From assembly GCF_001440395.1 (NCBI RefSeq), contig NZ_LLXZ01000229.1:1-42726 (forward strand): DNA of 42,726 nucleotides. Reading direction: 5' to 3'. The translations under genes and the position numbers were made by a program. This stretch comes from Bradyrhizobium jicamae. Lineage in GTDB: Bacteria; Pseudomonadota; Alphaproteobacteria; Rhizobiales; Xanthobacteraceae. Of the stretch, positions 14,443 to 23,036 are shown in pieces. Positions within the stretch are counted from its first letter, which is position 1, and every line of letters begins with the position of its first letter. The notes beneath the pieces are model-generated. The model had not been told where the DNA came from. It worked only from the letters and a program-made list of their open reading frames with translations, and ran no database searches.

Positions 14443-15732
14443 ATGGCCGGAGCAAGAGATCAGGCCGCGCGCATCGTTCGTGCCGGGTCCGAAACGGCGG
14501 AGGATGAAGCCGACGTCTCGGCCCAGCTGCGCGCCCTTGCTGCGGAAGAAGCAAGGCGCCGCTCCGCGGAGGCGCCCGCTGCGCCGCCAACCGAACAGCC
14601 CGTTGTATCCCCCGCCAGCACCGCCGCGGCGCCGGTCGCGAAGCCGGGCAGGCGCAGATTCGTCATGATGGGCGTGCTCGGCTTGCTGGCCCTCGCGGCC
14701 GCCGGTTACGGCGTCTACTACGTTCTCGTCGGCCGCTTCTATATCTCGACCGACGATGCCTATGTTCGTGCCAACAACACCACGCTCGGCGCCCGGGTAT
14801 CGGGCCATGTCGCGGCGATCCTGCCGCGCGACAATTCGCTGGTTCTCGCCGGCGACGTGATTTTCAGGATCGACGACGGCGACTATCGCATCGCGGTGGA
14901 AGCTGCGCGCAGCAAGATCGCAACCCAGGAGGCCGTCATCGACCGCATCGGCCGTCAGGTCACCGCGCTCGAAAGCGCCGTGGAACAGACCAAGGCGCAG
15001 CTTGCTTCCGCGGAAGCCGCAATGAAGCGCGCCGGTCTCGACTTCGACCGCCAGCAGACGCTGAGCACCAAGGGATTTGCCTCGCGCGCGGCCTTCGAAG
15101 TCTCTGAGGCCAGCCGCGATCAGGGCGCGGCTGCCGTGCGGTCGGCGCAGGCAGCCTATGAGGCCGCGCGCGACAATGTCGAGGTAACGAAGGCGCAGCA
15201 GGCCGAGGCCCGCGCGCAGCTTGCGGAATTGCAGACCCAGCTAGCCAAGGCCGAGCGCGATCTCGCCTTCACCGCGGTGCGCGCGCCGGTCGACGGCACG
15301 TTCTCCAATCGCCTCGTCAATGCCGGCGACTTCATCCAGGCCGGGCAGCGGCTTGCCAACATCGTGCCGCTCAACGACGTCTTCATCGACGCCAACTACA
15401 AGGAAACCCAGCTCAAGCGCATCCGTCCGGGCCAGCCGGTGAAGATCTCGGTCGATGCCTATGGCCATCGCAAGTTCGCGGGCGTCGTCGACAGCATTTC
15501 GCCAGCGGCGGGCTCGGTGTTCACGCTGCTGCCGCCGGACAATGCCACCGGCAATTTCACCAAGATCGTGCAGCGGCTGCCGGTCCGGATTCGCGTCCCG
15601 AAGGAAGTTGCCAGGCAGAACCTGCTGCGTGCCGGCATGTCGGTCTACACCACCGTCGATACCCGCGAGGGCGCGGCCGATGCCGACAGCGAGGCGGACC
15701 TCGACGCGCCCGGGACGGTTCAACCGAAGTAA
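14443..15732 (+). CDS. HlyD/EmrA-type membrane fusion protein
   Basis: The product has 429 residues from ATG 14443, which has GGGGAGG 6 nt upstream; ATG 14428 is less likely. A charged cytoplasmic tail (1-70) is followed by one membrane helix (about 73-97). STDDAYVRANNTTLGARVSG marks the start of the lipoyl-like half. A long coiled coil lies at about 145-265 (EQTKAQLASAEAAMKRAGLD, then AQQAEARAQLAELQTQL), and then a beta-barrel domain (VRAPVDGTFSNRLVNAGDFI). It bridges the inner-membrane pump encoded next to an outer-membrane channel. The pair is controlled by the divergent TetR. No TolC-like gene is in the window. Confidence 0.92.
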   Translation: MAGARDQAARIVRAGSETAEDEADVSAQLRALAAEEARRRSAEAPAAPPTEQPVVSPASTAAAPVAKPGRRRFVMMGVLGLLALAAAGYGVYYVLVGRFYISTDDAYVRANNTTLGARVSGHVAAILPRDNSLVLAGDVIFRIDDGDYRIAVEAARSKIATQEAVIDRIGRQVTALESAVEQTKAQLASAEAAMKRAGLDFDRQQTLSTKGFASRAAFEVSEASRDQGAAAVRSAQAAYEAARDNVEVTKAQQAEARAQLAELQTQLAKAERDLAFTAVRAPVDGTFSNRLVNAGDFIQAGQRLANIVPLNDVFIDANYKETQLKRIRPGQPVKISVDAYGHRKFAGVVDSISPAAGSVFTLLPPDNATGNFTKIVQRLPVRIRVPKEVARQNLLRAGMSVYTTVDTREGAADADSEADLDAPGTVQPK

Positions 15733-15742
15733 AATTTTCCTG

Positions 15743-15768
15743 AAGCTCCGATCGCGAGTTCGGAGCTT
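15743..15768 (+). other. Intercistronic hairpin between efflux genes
   Basis: AAGCTCCGA (15743-15751) and TCGGAGCTT (15760-15768) form a perfect 9-bp stem with an 8-nt loop. No T run follows. It may set the ratio of the two mRNAs or stabilise the upstream message. Confidence 0.5.
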
Positions 15769-15782
15769 GTTGCGAGCAGACC

Positions 15783-17366
15783 ATGGCCGACGCCACCACC
15801 GCATCGCCTTCGACGACGAATGCCGCGGTCGATGACCATGTCCCGCCGCGTCGGCTGTTTACGTTTCTCATCATGGTGTTCGGGATGTTCATGTCGATCC
15901 TGGACATCCAGATCGTCTCGGCGTCGCTGCAGCAGATTCAGGCCGGCCTTTCCGCCAGCTCCAGCGAAGTCTCGTGGGTGCAGACCTCGTATCTGATCGC
16001 CGAGGTGATCGCGATCCCGCTTTCCGGATTCCTGTCGCGTGCCTTCGGCACGCGTCTGTTGTTTGCGATTTCCGCTTCGGGCTTCACCGTCGCAAGCTTC
16101 TTTTGCGGCCTTGCGTCGACGATCGAGCAGATGATCCTGTGGCGCGCGATCCAGGGATTTTTGGGCGCGGGCATGATCCCCACCGTGTTCGCATCCGCCT
16201 ACACGGTGTTTCCGCGTTCCAAGTTTCACATCGTCGGCCCGATCATCGGGCTAGTCGCGACGCTGGCGCCGACCATCGGCCCGACGGTCGGTGGCGTAAT
16301 TACCGACATCATGTCGTGGCATTGGCTGTTCTTCATCAACATCGTTCCTGGCATCGGCATCACCATCGGCGTGTGGATGCTGTGTGACTTCGACCGGCCC
16401 AATTTTGCGCTGCTCGATCATTTCGACTGGTGGGGATTGCTGTTCATGGCCGGCTTCCTCGGCACGCTCGAATATGTGCTGGAGGAGGGGCCGCAGTCGC
16501 AATGGCTGGAAGATACCTCGGTCGCCGTGTGCGCGGCGATCTGCGCGGTCTCGGCCATCGCCTTCTTCTGGCGCGTGCTGACGGCGCGCGAGCCGATCGT
16601 CGATATCAGGACGTTCACCGACCGCAATTTCGGCGTCGGCTGCCTGATCTCGTTCTGCGTCGGCATCGGGCTTTACGGCCTCACCTACATGTATCCGCGC
16701 TATCTCGCCGAAGTGCGCGGCTATAGCCCGCTGATGATCGGCGAGACCATGTTCGTCTCGGGCATTGCCATGTTTCTCACCGCGCCGATCGTCGGCCGGC
16801 TGATGGTGAAGTACGATATGCGCTATTTGATAGCGCTCGGGCTGATCCTGTTCGCGCTCGGCTCCTATCAGATGACCTGGATCACCAAGGAATATGATTT
16901 CTGGGAATTGCTGGTTCCGCAGATCCTGCGCGGGGTCGGCATCATGCTGGCGATGGTGCCGACCAACACCATCGCGCTCGGGACGCTGGCGCCGGAGCGT
17001 GTGAAGAACGCCTCCGGCCTGTTCAACCTGACGCGCAATCTCGGCGGCGCGCTCGGGCTCGCCGTCATCAACCAGGTGCTGAACGAGCGCACCGACCTGC
17101 ACATCTCGCGACTGCACGACCGCGTCACCTGGGGCAACACCACCGCCGTCGAGACGCTGAACATGTTCACCCAGAAAATGCAGGGCATGGGCGATGCCGC
17201 GCTGATGGCGATGAAGCAATTGTCGCAGATCGTGCACCGCCAGGCCGTCGTGATGGGCTATGGCGACGCCTTCTTCATGCTCGCCGTGTTCTATTTCGGC
17301 CTGAGCGTGCTCGTCCTCACGCTCAAGAGACCCTCCGCCACGGTGGTCGGCGGCGACGCGCATTGA
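15783..17366 (+). CDS. DHA2-family MFS multidrug efflux transporter (EmrB type)
   Basis: The product has 527 residues with about 14 predicted membrane helices. Helix 1 carries the family pattern (MVFGMFMSILDIQIVSASL). Motif C-like sequence appears in the fifth helix region (GLVATLAPTIGPTVGGVITD), and SWHWLFFINIVPGI is typical of DHA2 proteins. SEVSWVQTSYLIAEVIAIPL is the second-helix signature. It exports hydrophobic drugs or other small molecules by proton antiport together with the upstream EmrA-like protein, 50 bp away in the same operon. Substrates are unknown. Confidence 0.93.
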   Translation: MADATTASPSTTNAAVDDHVPPRRLFTFLIMVFGMFMSILDIQIVSASLQQIQAGLSASSSEVSWVQTSYLIAEVIAIPLSGFLSRAFGTRLLFAISASGFTVASFFCGLASTIEQMILWRAIQGFLGAGMIPTVFASAYTVFPRSKFHIVGPIIGLVATLAPTIGPTVGGVITDIMSWHWLFFINIVPGIGITIGVWMLCDFDRPNFALLDHFDWWGLLFMAGFLGTLEYVLEEGPQSQWLEDTSVAVCAAICAVSAIAFFWRVLTAREPIVDIRTFTDRNFGVGCLISFCVGIGLYGLTYMYPRYLAEVRGYSPLMIGETMFVSGIAMFLTAPIVGRLMVKYDMRYLIALGLILFALGSYQMTWITKEYDFWELLVPQILRGVGIMLAMVPTNTIALGTLAPERVKNASGLFNLTRNLGGALGLAVINQVLNERTDLHISRLHDRVTWGNTTAVETLNMFTQKMQGMGDAALMAMKQLSQIVHRQAVVMGYGDAFFMLAVFYFGLSVLVLTLKRPSATVVGGDAH

Positions 17367-17466
17367 GCAAGGATGCAACCGCGCGCGATCACGCGCTTGT
17401 CATGTTGCAAATCACCCGTGATGCATTTATAAGCAGCGCATTGTCGCTCGAACCGGGGAGATTTGC

Positions 17467-17538
17467 ATGATTTCGATGTACTCGCAGATCGCACCCTCGC
17501 GTCCGATGCTCGTGCTGGTTTTTCGGTCGCGTTGCTGA
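17467..17538 (+). CDS. Possible 23-residue peptide or remnant
   Basis: ATG 17467 has GGGGAG about 7 nt upstream and opens a 23-codon frame (MISMYSQIAPSRPMLVLVFR, then SRC) ending in TGA. The strong ribosome site is the main support. It could be a small gene or the 5' remnant of a longer one. The rest of the 17367-17699 gap holds only GC-rich palindromic bits (such as GCGCG-N6-CGCGC near 17385) and no other gene that I can see. Confidence 0.25.
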   Translation: MISMYSQIAPSRPMLVLVFRSRC

Positions 17539-17699
17539 GCGCGATCTCCGCCGGCGCTGATCGGGACTGACGCCCGATCTTTCCAAGCTTCCCAACGACT
17601 TAACGACAGTTTTCAACGACGCATGCGTCTGGCCTCTGGCCGTCGCGCCGTCATTTCAGATGGAGCCGGCGTGTGCCCTGCGCGCAGCCGGATGACGCC

Positions 17700-19502
17700 A
17701 TGACCGTTCATCAAGACAAGCGTCCAGCCGCGATACGCGTGGTGATCCCGTTCGTGTTCCGCCACTGGCTGCAGCAGCCCGGCCGTGCCGCCGTGGTCTC
17801 CGGCGGCCTGCTCGGCGCGACCGCGGCCGACCTGTTCATGCCGATCTTCTCCGGCCGCCTGGTCGATGCACTGACCTTGGGTACTTCGGACCCGGCGGCG
17901 CGGCATGCTGCGTTCGTCGCCTTCGGCGGCATCGTGGCGCTGGGCCTGATGTCGATGATCCTGCGACTGACCGGCCTGCAGGCGATCGTGCCGTTCACGC
18001 TGAAGACGATGTCGGACGTGTCGCGCGACGCCTTCGCGCGCGTGCAGCGCTTCTCGACCGACTGGCACGCCAACTCATTTGCCGGCTCGACCGTGCGCAA
18101 GATCACGCGCGGCATGTGGGCGCTCGATCTGCTGAACGACACGCTCTTGATGGCGCTGCTGCCGTCGCTGCTGGTGCTGGTCGGCTCGATGATCCTGCTC
18201 GGGCTGCACTGGCCGGTGTTGGGCGCGGTGATTGGGGTCGGCACCGTGATCTATGTCTCGATGACGATGGCATTCTCGGTGAACTACATCGCACCGGCCG
18301 CGCGTGTCTCCAATGCCTGGGACACCAAGGTCGGCGGCACGCTGGCCGATGCCTTGACCTGCAACGCGGTGGTAAAGTCCTTCGGCGCGGAAGCGCGCGA
18401 GGACGTGCGGCTGGCCGGCGTCATCAGCCGGTGGCGCACGCGCGTGCGCAGGACATGGTATCGCTACAACTACACGAGCACCGCGCAACTCGCGGTGCTG
18501 CTGTGTTTCCGCGCCTCCGTGATCGGCGGGGCAATCCTGCTGTGGATTGCCGGCCGCGCCACGCCGGGTGACGTCACCTACGTGCTGACCAGCTACTACA
18601 TCATCCACGCCTATTTGCGTGACGTCGGCATGCACATCAACAACCTGCAGCGCTCGGTCAACGACATGGAGGAGCTGGTTGCGATCCATGACGAGCCGAT
18701 CGGCATTGCCGATGCGCCGGATGCGAAGCCGATCGATATCCAGGGCGGCCGCATCGTGTTCGATGGCGTGACGTTCCATTACGGCGGCCATATCGCGCCG
18801 CTGTATGACGGCCTGTCGGTGGAGATCCGCGCCGGTGAGCGGGTCGGCCTGGTCGGGCGTTCCGGCTCGGGCAAGACCACCTTGGTCAAGCTGGTGCAGC
18901 GGCTCTACGATGTCAGCGGCGGCAAGATCCTGATCGACGGTCAGGACATTGCGCTGGCGACGCAGCATTCGCTGCGCAGCCAGATCGCGATCGTGCAGCA
19001 GGAGCCGATCCTGTTTCACCGCACGCTGGCAGAAAACATCGCCTATGGCAGGCCGGGCGCCAGCATGGCGGCGATCGAGCAGGCGGCGCGGCTCGCCAAC
19101 GCGCACGAGTTCATCCTGCGGCTGCCGAAGGGGTATGGCACGCTGGTCGGCGAACGCGGCGTCAAGCTGTCGGGCGGCGAGCGGCAGCGCGTCGCGCTGG
19201 CGCGCGCGTTCCTGGCGGACGCGCCGGTTCTGATCCTGGACGAGGCGACCTCGAGCCTCGATTCTGAATCGGAAGGGCTGATCCAGCAGGCGATGGAGCG
19301 GCTGATGAAGGGCCGCACCTCGATTGTGATTGCGCACCGCCTGTCGACGGTGCGCAGCCTCGACCGCATCCTGGTGTTCGACCGCGGCGAGATCGTCGAG
19401 CAGGGTACCCATGCCGTGCTGACGACGCGTCCGGGCGGCATCTATCGCGGCCTGTTCGAGCTGCAGGCCACCGAGTTCGGCCGCATCACGGCGGCGGAAT
19501 GA
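17700..19502 (+). CDS. ABC exporter, fused permease and ATPase
   Basis: The product has 600 residues from ATG 17700; GTG 17673 is an alternative with a GGAG site. The membrane part (about 30-330) has six helices of the MsbA/exporter type. The ATPase follows: Walker A GRSGSGKTTL (about 385-394), Q-loop IVQQEPILFH, signature LSGGERQRVALARA (about 490), Walker B PVLILDEATSS (about 508) and H-loop VIAHRLSTVR. It works as a homodimer or with a partner half-transporter. A short fossil of a second exporter's C-terminus at 19788-19826 suggests that a tandem partner once existed. The substrate is unknown (lipid, peptide or drug). Confidence 0.92.
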   Translation: MTVHQDKRPAAIRVVIPFVFRHWLQQPGRAAVVSGGLLGATAADLFMPIFSGRLVDALTLGTSDPAARHAAFVAFGGIVALGLMSMILRLTGLQAIVPFTLKTMSDVSRDAFARVQRFSTDWHANSFAGSTVRKITRGMWALDLLNDTLLMALLPSLLVLVGSMILLGLHWPVLGAVIGVGTVIYVSMTMAFSVNYIAPAARVSNAWDTKVGGTLADALTCNAVVKSFGAEAREDVRLAGVISRWRTRVRRTWYRYNYTSTAQLAVLLCFRASVIGGAILLWIAGRATPGDVTYVLTSYYIIHAYLRDVGMHINNLQRSVNDMEELVAIHDEPIGIADAPDAKPIDIQGGRIVFDGVTFHYGGHIAPLYDGLSVEIRAGERVGLVGRSGSGKTTLVKLVQRLYDVSGGKILIDGQDIALATQHSLRSQIAIVQQEPILFHRTLAENIAYGRPGASMAAIEQAARLANAHEFILRLPKGYGTLVGERGVKLSGGERQRVALARAFLADAPVLILDEATSSLDSESEGLIQQAMERLMKGRTSIVIAHRLSTVRSLDRILVFDRGEIVEQGTHAVLTTRPGGIYRGLFELQATEFGRITAAE

Positions 19503-19546
19503 CGTCTCGAAGCGCGGTGGACATTTGCCCAGAAGGAATGTTCCGC

Positions 19547-19762
19547 ATGATCAAGCTGGACATGCCGCCGCGCCGCCGCCGCAATGCCTCGCAGAAGCGT
19601 GCTCTGCAGGCCGCAACGGTGAGCGTATTCCTGCAGCAGTATGGTCGAAAAGCTCAACGCGGCGTTGAGCCAAATGACCGCCGTTACAGTCGCGACGTCG
19701 AGAAGGCCCTGAAGCGATTGAAGCCTGAGGAGCTCGATTTGCTGATGCGGGAAGACGAATAG
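19547..19762 (+). CDS. Small basic protein of unknown function
   Basis: ATG 19547 with AAGGA 9 nt upstream gives 71 residues. A longer in-frame start (19499) overlaps the ABC stop as ATGA. The N-terminus is very basic (PPRRRRNASQKRALQ). A Gln/Tyr/Arg segment (FLQQYGRKAQRGVEPNDRRY) and an acidic C-terminal helix (ALKRLKPEELDLLMREDE) follow. No known domain was recognised. The charge pattern suggests nucleic-acid or membrane-surface binding, but this is inference. It sits between the ABC gene and the fossil ABC tail. Confidence 0.6.
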   Translation: MIKLDMPPRRRRNASQKRALQAATVSVFLQQYGRKAQRGVEPNDRRYSRDVEKALKRLKPEELDLLMREDE

Positions 19763-19787
19763 CAACGTCTCGGCGAGCCGATGACGG

Positions 19788-19826
19788 CAGGCTACCGAGT
19801 TCGCCCGCATCACGGCCGTGGAGTAA
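19788..19826 (+). pseudogene. Fossil 3' end of a second ABC exporter gene
   Basis: These 39 bp read QATEFARITAVE-stop. The ABC gene upstream ends QATEFGRITAAE-stop (19464-19502). The two stretches match at 33 of 39 bases, and most changes are silent or conservative. This looks like the tail of a paralogous tandem ABC gene whose body has been deleted. Confidence 0.6.
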
Positions 19827-19890
19827 GCCTGCGCATTCTTGCGCACCTGCTCGATGCGGGAATATATTTCCGGCATCGAGAGGGCTCGCG

Positions 19891-20292
19891 ATGAGCTGGT
19901 TTCAAAAGGAACCGCGGCCGGACATCTGGGAAACTGCCGGCGATGAGCCGCTGGGCGATATCGCCGCGGCCCACAGGATCCGCGACATCTGCGCTGCGGC
20001 CGAGGCCATCGCGGAAAAGATGCGGGCGCCCGGCGGACGCGGGGCCGAGAAGATCCGTGCCGTCGACGCCGCGCGATATGAGGCGGCGATCAAATGCGCG
20101 CTCGAAATCGCCATGAATATCTCCGACGACGCCATGCGTGACGCCTCGCTCGGCCAGATCATCCGGCTGTGCGTCAAGGTCGATCATCTGAAGACCGCGC
20201 GCGTGCTGGTTCGGGCCATTAAGTCGGAAAAGGCCCGGACCGAACTGACGGCCGAACACCCGGTGCTCAGGGATCAGGACGCCGCGAGCTGA
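19891..20292 (+). CDS. Uncharacterised helical protein
   Basis: The product has 133 residues, with no signal peptide or membrane span, and is mostly helical (AAAHRIRDICAAAEAIAEKM, then ARYEAAIKCALEIAMNISDD). It starts MSWFQKEPRPD, with GAGAGGG about 6 nt upstream. The body may be a small helical-bundle domain. No family was recognised. Its last 19 bp overlap the convergent transporter gene. Confidence 0.65.
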   Translation: MSWFQKEPRPDIWETAGDEPLGDIAAAHRIRDICAAAEAIAEKMRAPGGRGAEKIRAVDAARYEAAIKCALEIAMNISDDAMRDASLGQIIRLCVKVDHLKTARVLVRAIKSEKARTELTAEHPVLRDQDAAS

Positions 20293-21206
20293 GGCGGTTC
20301 GCGGTCTCGATGCGCTGCTGCGGGCACAGGCCTGGCGCGCGTGCGCGTCGAGATCGCGACCGTCACCACGACGGCTGCGGCGAACAGCAGGATCTGCAGC
20401 GTGATGGTTTCGTCGTTGAAGAACGCGGCCAGCGCAAAGGTGACGAAGGGCTGCAGCAACTGGATCTGCGACACCCGCGCGATGCCGCCCATCGCAAGGC
20501 CGGCGTTCCACGCAAAGAAGCCGATCCATTGCGAGAACAGCGCCACATAAAGCAGGCCGAGCCACGGCTTCAGGGCGATGTGGCCGATATCGGCAGGCAT
20601 GGTCAGCACGGCCGCCGGGATCGACAGCGGCAGTGCGATCACCAGAATCCAGCTGATGACCTCCCAGCCCGGCATCTGCGCGGTGAGGCGGCCGGAGAAG
20701 GCGTAGCCGACCGCGGCGACCGCGACGGAAGCGAACAGGAAGAGATCGCCGGCGACGAGGGCGCCGCCGCCCTGCCGCAATGCAAACGCGATTACCAGCG
20801 CGGCGCCGGCTACGGAAGCGATCCAGAACAGCGGTCTCGGCCGTTCATGGGTGATGGCGACGGCGACGAGCGCGGTGGCGATCGGCAACACGCCCAGCAC
20901 CACGCCGCCATGCGAGGCGTCGACCCGCTGCATGCCCATCGACATCAGAAGTGGAAACAGGACGGCGACGCATAGCATCGCAATGATCAGTTGCCCCCAC
21001 AGCGCGCGGCGCGGCAACGGGCGGCGCAACACCAGAAGCAGCGCCAGCGAGCACAGGCCGGCTATCGCGGTGCGCAGCGAGGTCAGTGCAATCGGATCAA
21101 TTTCGGCAACGGCAATCCGCGTCGCCGGCAGCGTGCCGCCGAAGATCGCCATGCCGATGAAGCCCAGCACCAGGCCGAGAGTTTCGCGCGAAGCAGGAGA
21201 GCTCAT
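20274..21206 (-). CDS. EamA/DMT-family transporter
   Basis: The product has 310 residues with ten predicted helices in two EamA repeats. Signature stretches are GFIGMAIFGGTLPATRIAV in helix 1, LTSLRTAIAGLCSLALL, and a second repeat with LGLLYVALFSQWIGFFAWN. The tail is basic and cytoplasmic. Members export amino acids, metabolites or drugs; the substrate cannot be set here. It lies head-on with the 133-residue gene (19-bp overlap) and upstream of a TauE-like gene on the same strand, 70 bp away, possibly in a separate transcript. Confidence 0.9.
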   Translation of the reverse strand: MSSPASRETLGLVLGFIGMAIFGGTLPATRIAVAEIDPIALTSLRTAIAGLCSLALLLVLRRPLPRRALWGQLIIAMLCVAVLFPLLMSMGMQRVDASHGGVVLGVLPIATALVAVAITHERPRPLFWIASVAGAALVIAFALRQGGGALVAGDLFLFASVAVAAVGYAFSGRLTAQMPGWEVISWILVIALPLSIPAAVLTMPADIGHIALKPWLGLLYVALFSQWIGFFAWNAGLAMGGIARVSQIQLLQPFVTFALAAFFNDETITLQILLFAAAVVVTVAISTRTRARPVPAAAHRDREPPQLAAS

Positions 21207-21279
21207 GACGCGACTGGTTAGCCGCTTTGCCGGTGAGCGTACAGCAATCTACTCGGAGCACATGGCGGCTATGCGCCCT

Positions 21280-22023
21280 TCACCTCGGAGCAATGCTGCT
21301 CCACACCAATACGACGCCGGACATGAACAACAGCGCCAGCACGACATCGTAGAAATTGCGGTCGTTCAGCGCGTGGTAGGTACGCATGCCGAGTTGGGCG
21401 CCGATCAGCGTGCCGGGCAATGCCAGCATCGCCAGCCAAAGCACATCCAGCTTCACGAAACCGCTGGCGATCTGCAGGATCAACGCCGCGCCGAGCACGC
21501 TGCCATTGAAGATCTGAAACACGCCGCGGCGCTGGTCCTTGGTCCAGCCGCGGATGCTGGCCCACAGGGTCGGCAGCGGGCCCGACAGGCCGGCGAGGCC
21601 GCCGAGAATGCCGCCGGCAAATCCGACGCAGACGTCGGCGATGCGGCCGCCGAACCGGAACGCCATCGGCTTGCGGATGAAATAGAGCGCGGTTGGAAAC
21701 ACCAGCAGCATGACGCCCACGCTGAGCTTGAAGACTTGCGGATCGGCGCGCGCCACCAGCAGCGCCCCGATCGGCATGCCGATGAGACCGCCGGCGACAA
21801 AGGGCAGGGCCAGTTTGAAGTCGATAACCTTCCACATCGACGGCAGCGTCGAAATCTGGGACGCGACCGAACAGATCAGCACCAGCGGCACGGCAATGGC
21901 CGGCGGCACGATATAGAGCCAGATCCCCAGCGCCATCAGCGCGGTGCCGAATCCGGAGAGGCCGGAGACGAAACCGCCGGCAAGCGCGCCGGCAAGCAGG
22001 ATGGCGTAGGTGGTTAGTTCCAC
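21280..22023 (-). CDS. TauE/SafE (TSUP) family transporter
   Basis: The product has 247 residues from GTG 22023, preceded by GGAAAGAGAAG; a longer frame opens at 22056 but lacks a good site. It has eight or so helices with the TSUP pattern: AGALAGGFVSGLSGFGTAL near the N-terminus and the mirror motif GFAGGILGGLAGLSGPLPT in the second half. Family members move sulfonates, sulfite or other small anions. No sulfur-metabolism gene adjoins, so the substrate is open. A palindromic dispersed repeat (22039-22142) lies just upstream of its start and may contain part of its promoter. Confidence 0.88.
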   Translation of the reverse strand: MELTTYAILLAGALAGGFVSGLSGFGTALMALGIWLYIVPPAIAVPLVLICSVASQISTLPSMWKVIDFKLALPFVAGGLIGMPIGALLVARADPQVFKLSVGVMLLVFPTALYFIRKPMAFRFGGRIADVCVGFAGGILGGLAGLSGPLPTLWASIRGWTKDQRRGVFQIFNGSVLGAALILQIASGFVKLDVLWLAMLALPGTLIGAQLGMRTYHALNDRNFYDVVLALLFMSGVVLVWSSIAPR

Positions 22024-22038
22024 TCTTCTCTTTCCTCC

Positions 22039-22142
22039 CGTCATTCCGGGGCGCATCGGAGATGCGAACTATGGTGCGCAATTGCGCACCTGAGAATCTA
22101 GAGATTCCGGGTCTGGTCCTTTCGGACCATCCCGGAATGACG
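22039..22142. repeat. Dispersed palindromic repeat, about 104 bp
   Basis: The ends CGTCATTCCGGG and CCCGGAATGACG are perfect inverted repeats. The interior holds smaller hairpins (GTGCGCAATTGCGCAC and GGTCCTTTCGGACC). From memory this resembles the ATTCCGGG-type intergenic repeat common in Bradyrhizobium and Rhodopseudomonas. It shows no similarity to the GCGAAGCG REPs. Confidence 0.75.
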
Positions 22143-22233
22143 ATGTTGAAATTTGCGCTGACGTTTACACGACCGAGCGGGCGGGTACTATCGCAATCGA
22201 CGCTTTCAATAACAACCTGGTGGAAATGGCCCG

Positions 22234-22950
22234 ATGAACGCAACTCCTTCGAAAACATTCCTCGTCTGTCATGGCGCATGGTCCGCGGGCTGGGCGTGGA
22301 AGAAGATGCATCCGCTGATGCAGGCGGCCGGGCATCGCCTGATCACGCCGAGCTACACCGGCCTCGGCGAGCGCGCGCATCTGGCCCATCAGGCGATCGA
22401 TCTCAATTCCCATATCGAGGATATGCTTGCCGTCATCAAATACGAAGACCTGCGCGACATCGTGCTGATCGGCCACAGCTATGGCGGCATGGTCGCGACC
22501 GGCGTCGCCGACCGCGCCCGCGACAAGGTCAGGCAGCTCATCTATATCGACGCCTTCGTGCCCGAGGGCGGGCAATCGCTGCTTGACCTGAACGAGGCGG
22601 CACGGGCGCGGATGCAGGAGCTCGCGAAGAGCGGCGACGGCTGGCGCGTGCCGCCGAACCCGACGCCGCCGGATACCGCACCAGCCGATGTCGAATGGCT
22701 CTCCACGCGCCGCGTCGACATGCCGATCAAATGTTTTGAAACAAAACTCAAGCTGCAGGGCGGGCCGCTGACGCTGCCGCGCAGCTATATCTACGCTACC
22801 CGCATCACGCCGGCCGACACGTTCGGGCCGTTCGCCAGGATGACGAAGGCTGATGCGGCGTGGAGCTATTACGAGATCGACGCCAGCCATTCGCCGAATG
22901 TCACCGCGCCGGAAGCGTTGATGACCCTATTGCAGAAGATCGCGGGGTAG
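22234..22950 (+). CDS. Alpha/beta hydrolase, first of two paralogues
   Basis: The product has 238 residues. The oxyanion region is LVCHGAWSAGWAW (10-22), the nucleophile elbow is IGHSYGGM (Ser near 87), and the likely catalytic His is in DASHSPNVTAPE near the C-terminus. It has no signal peptide. It shares GHSYGGMV, a GVADR segment and a conserved AFVP segment with the hydrolase at 24099-24827, on the far side of the AraC gene. These are esterase- or salicylate-esterase-like small hydrolases; the substrate is unknown. The dispersed repeat lies upstream. Confidence 0.88.
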   Translation: MNATPSKTFLVCHGAWSAGWAWKKMHPLMQAAGHRLITPSYTGLGERAHLAHQAIDLNSHIEDMLAVIKYEDLRDIVLIGHSYGGMVATGVADRARDKVRQLIYIDAFVPEGGQSLLDLNEAARARMQELAKSGDGWRVPPNPTPPDTAPADVEWLSTRRVDMPIKCFETKLKLQGGPLTLPRSYIYATRITPADTFGPFARMTKADAAWSYYEIDASHSPNVTAPEALMTLLQKIAG

Positions 22951-23036
22951 TTGCCTCATCCGGGCTGCGAGACCTCTGCGAGGATTGACTCTCCGCCATC
23001 CCCTCAACAAGGTAGAGAACCGCGGAGGGCAGGGCC

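Noticed and set aside
16251..17378. Minus-strand frame of 375 codons opposite the EmrB-type gene
   Set aside because: It is His/Asp/Arg-rich shadow sequence with no membrane or enzyme motifs.
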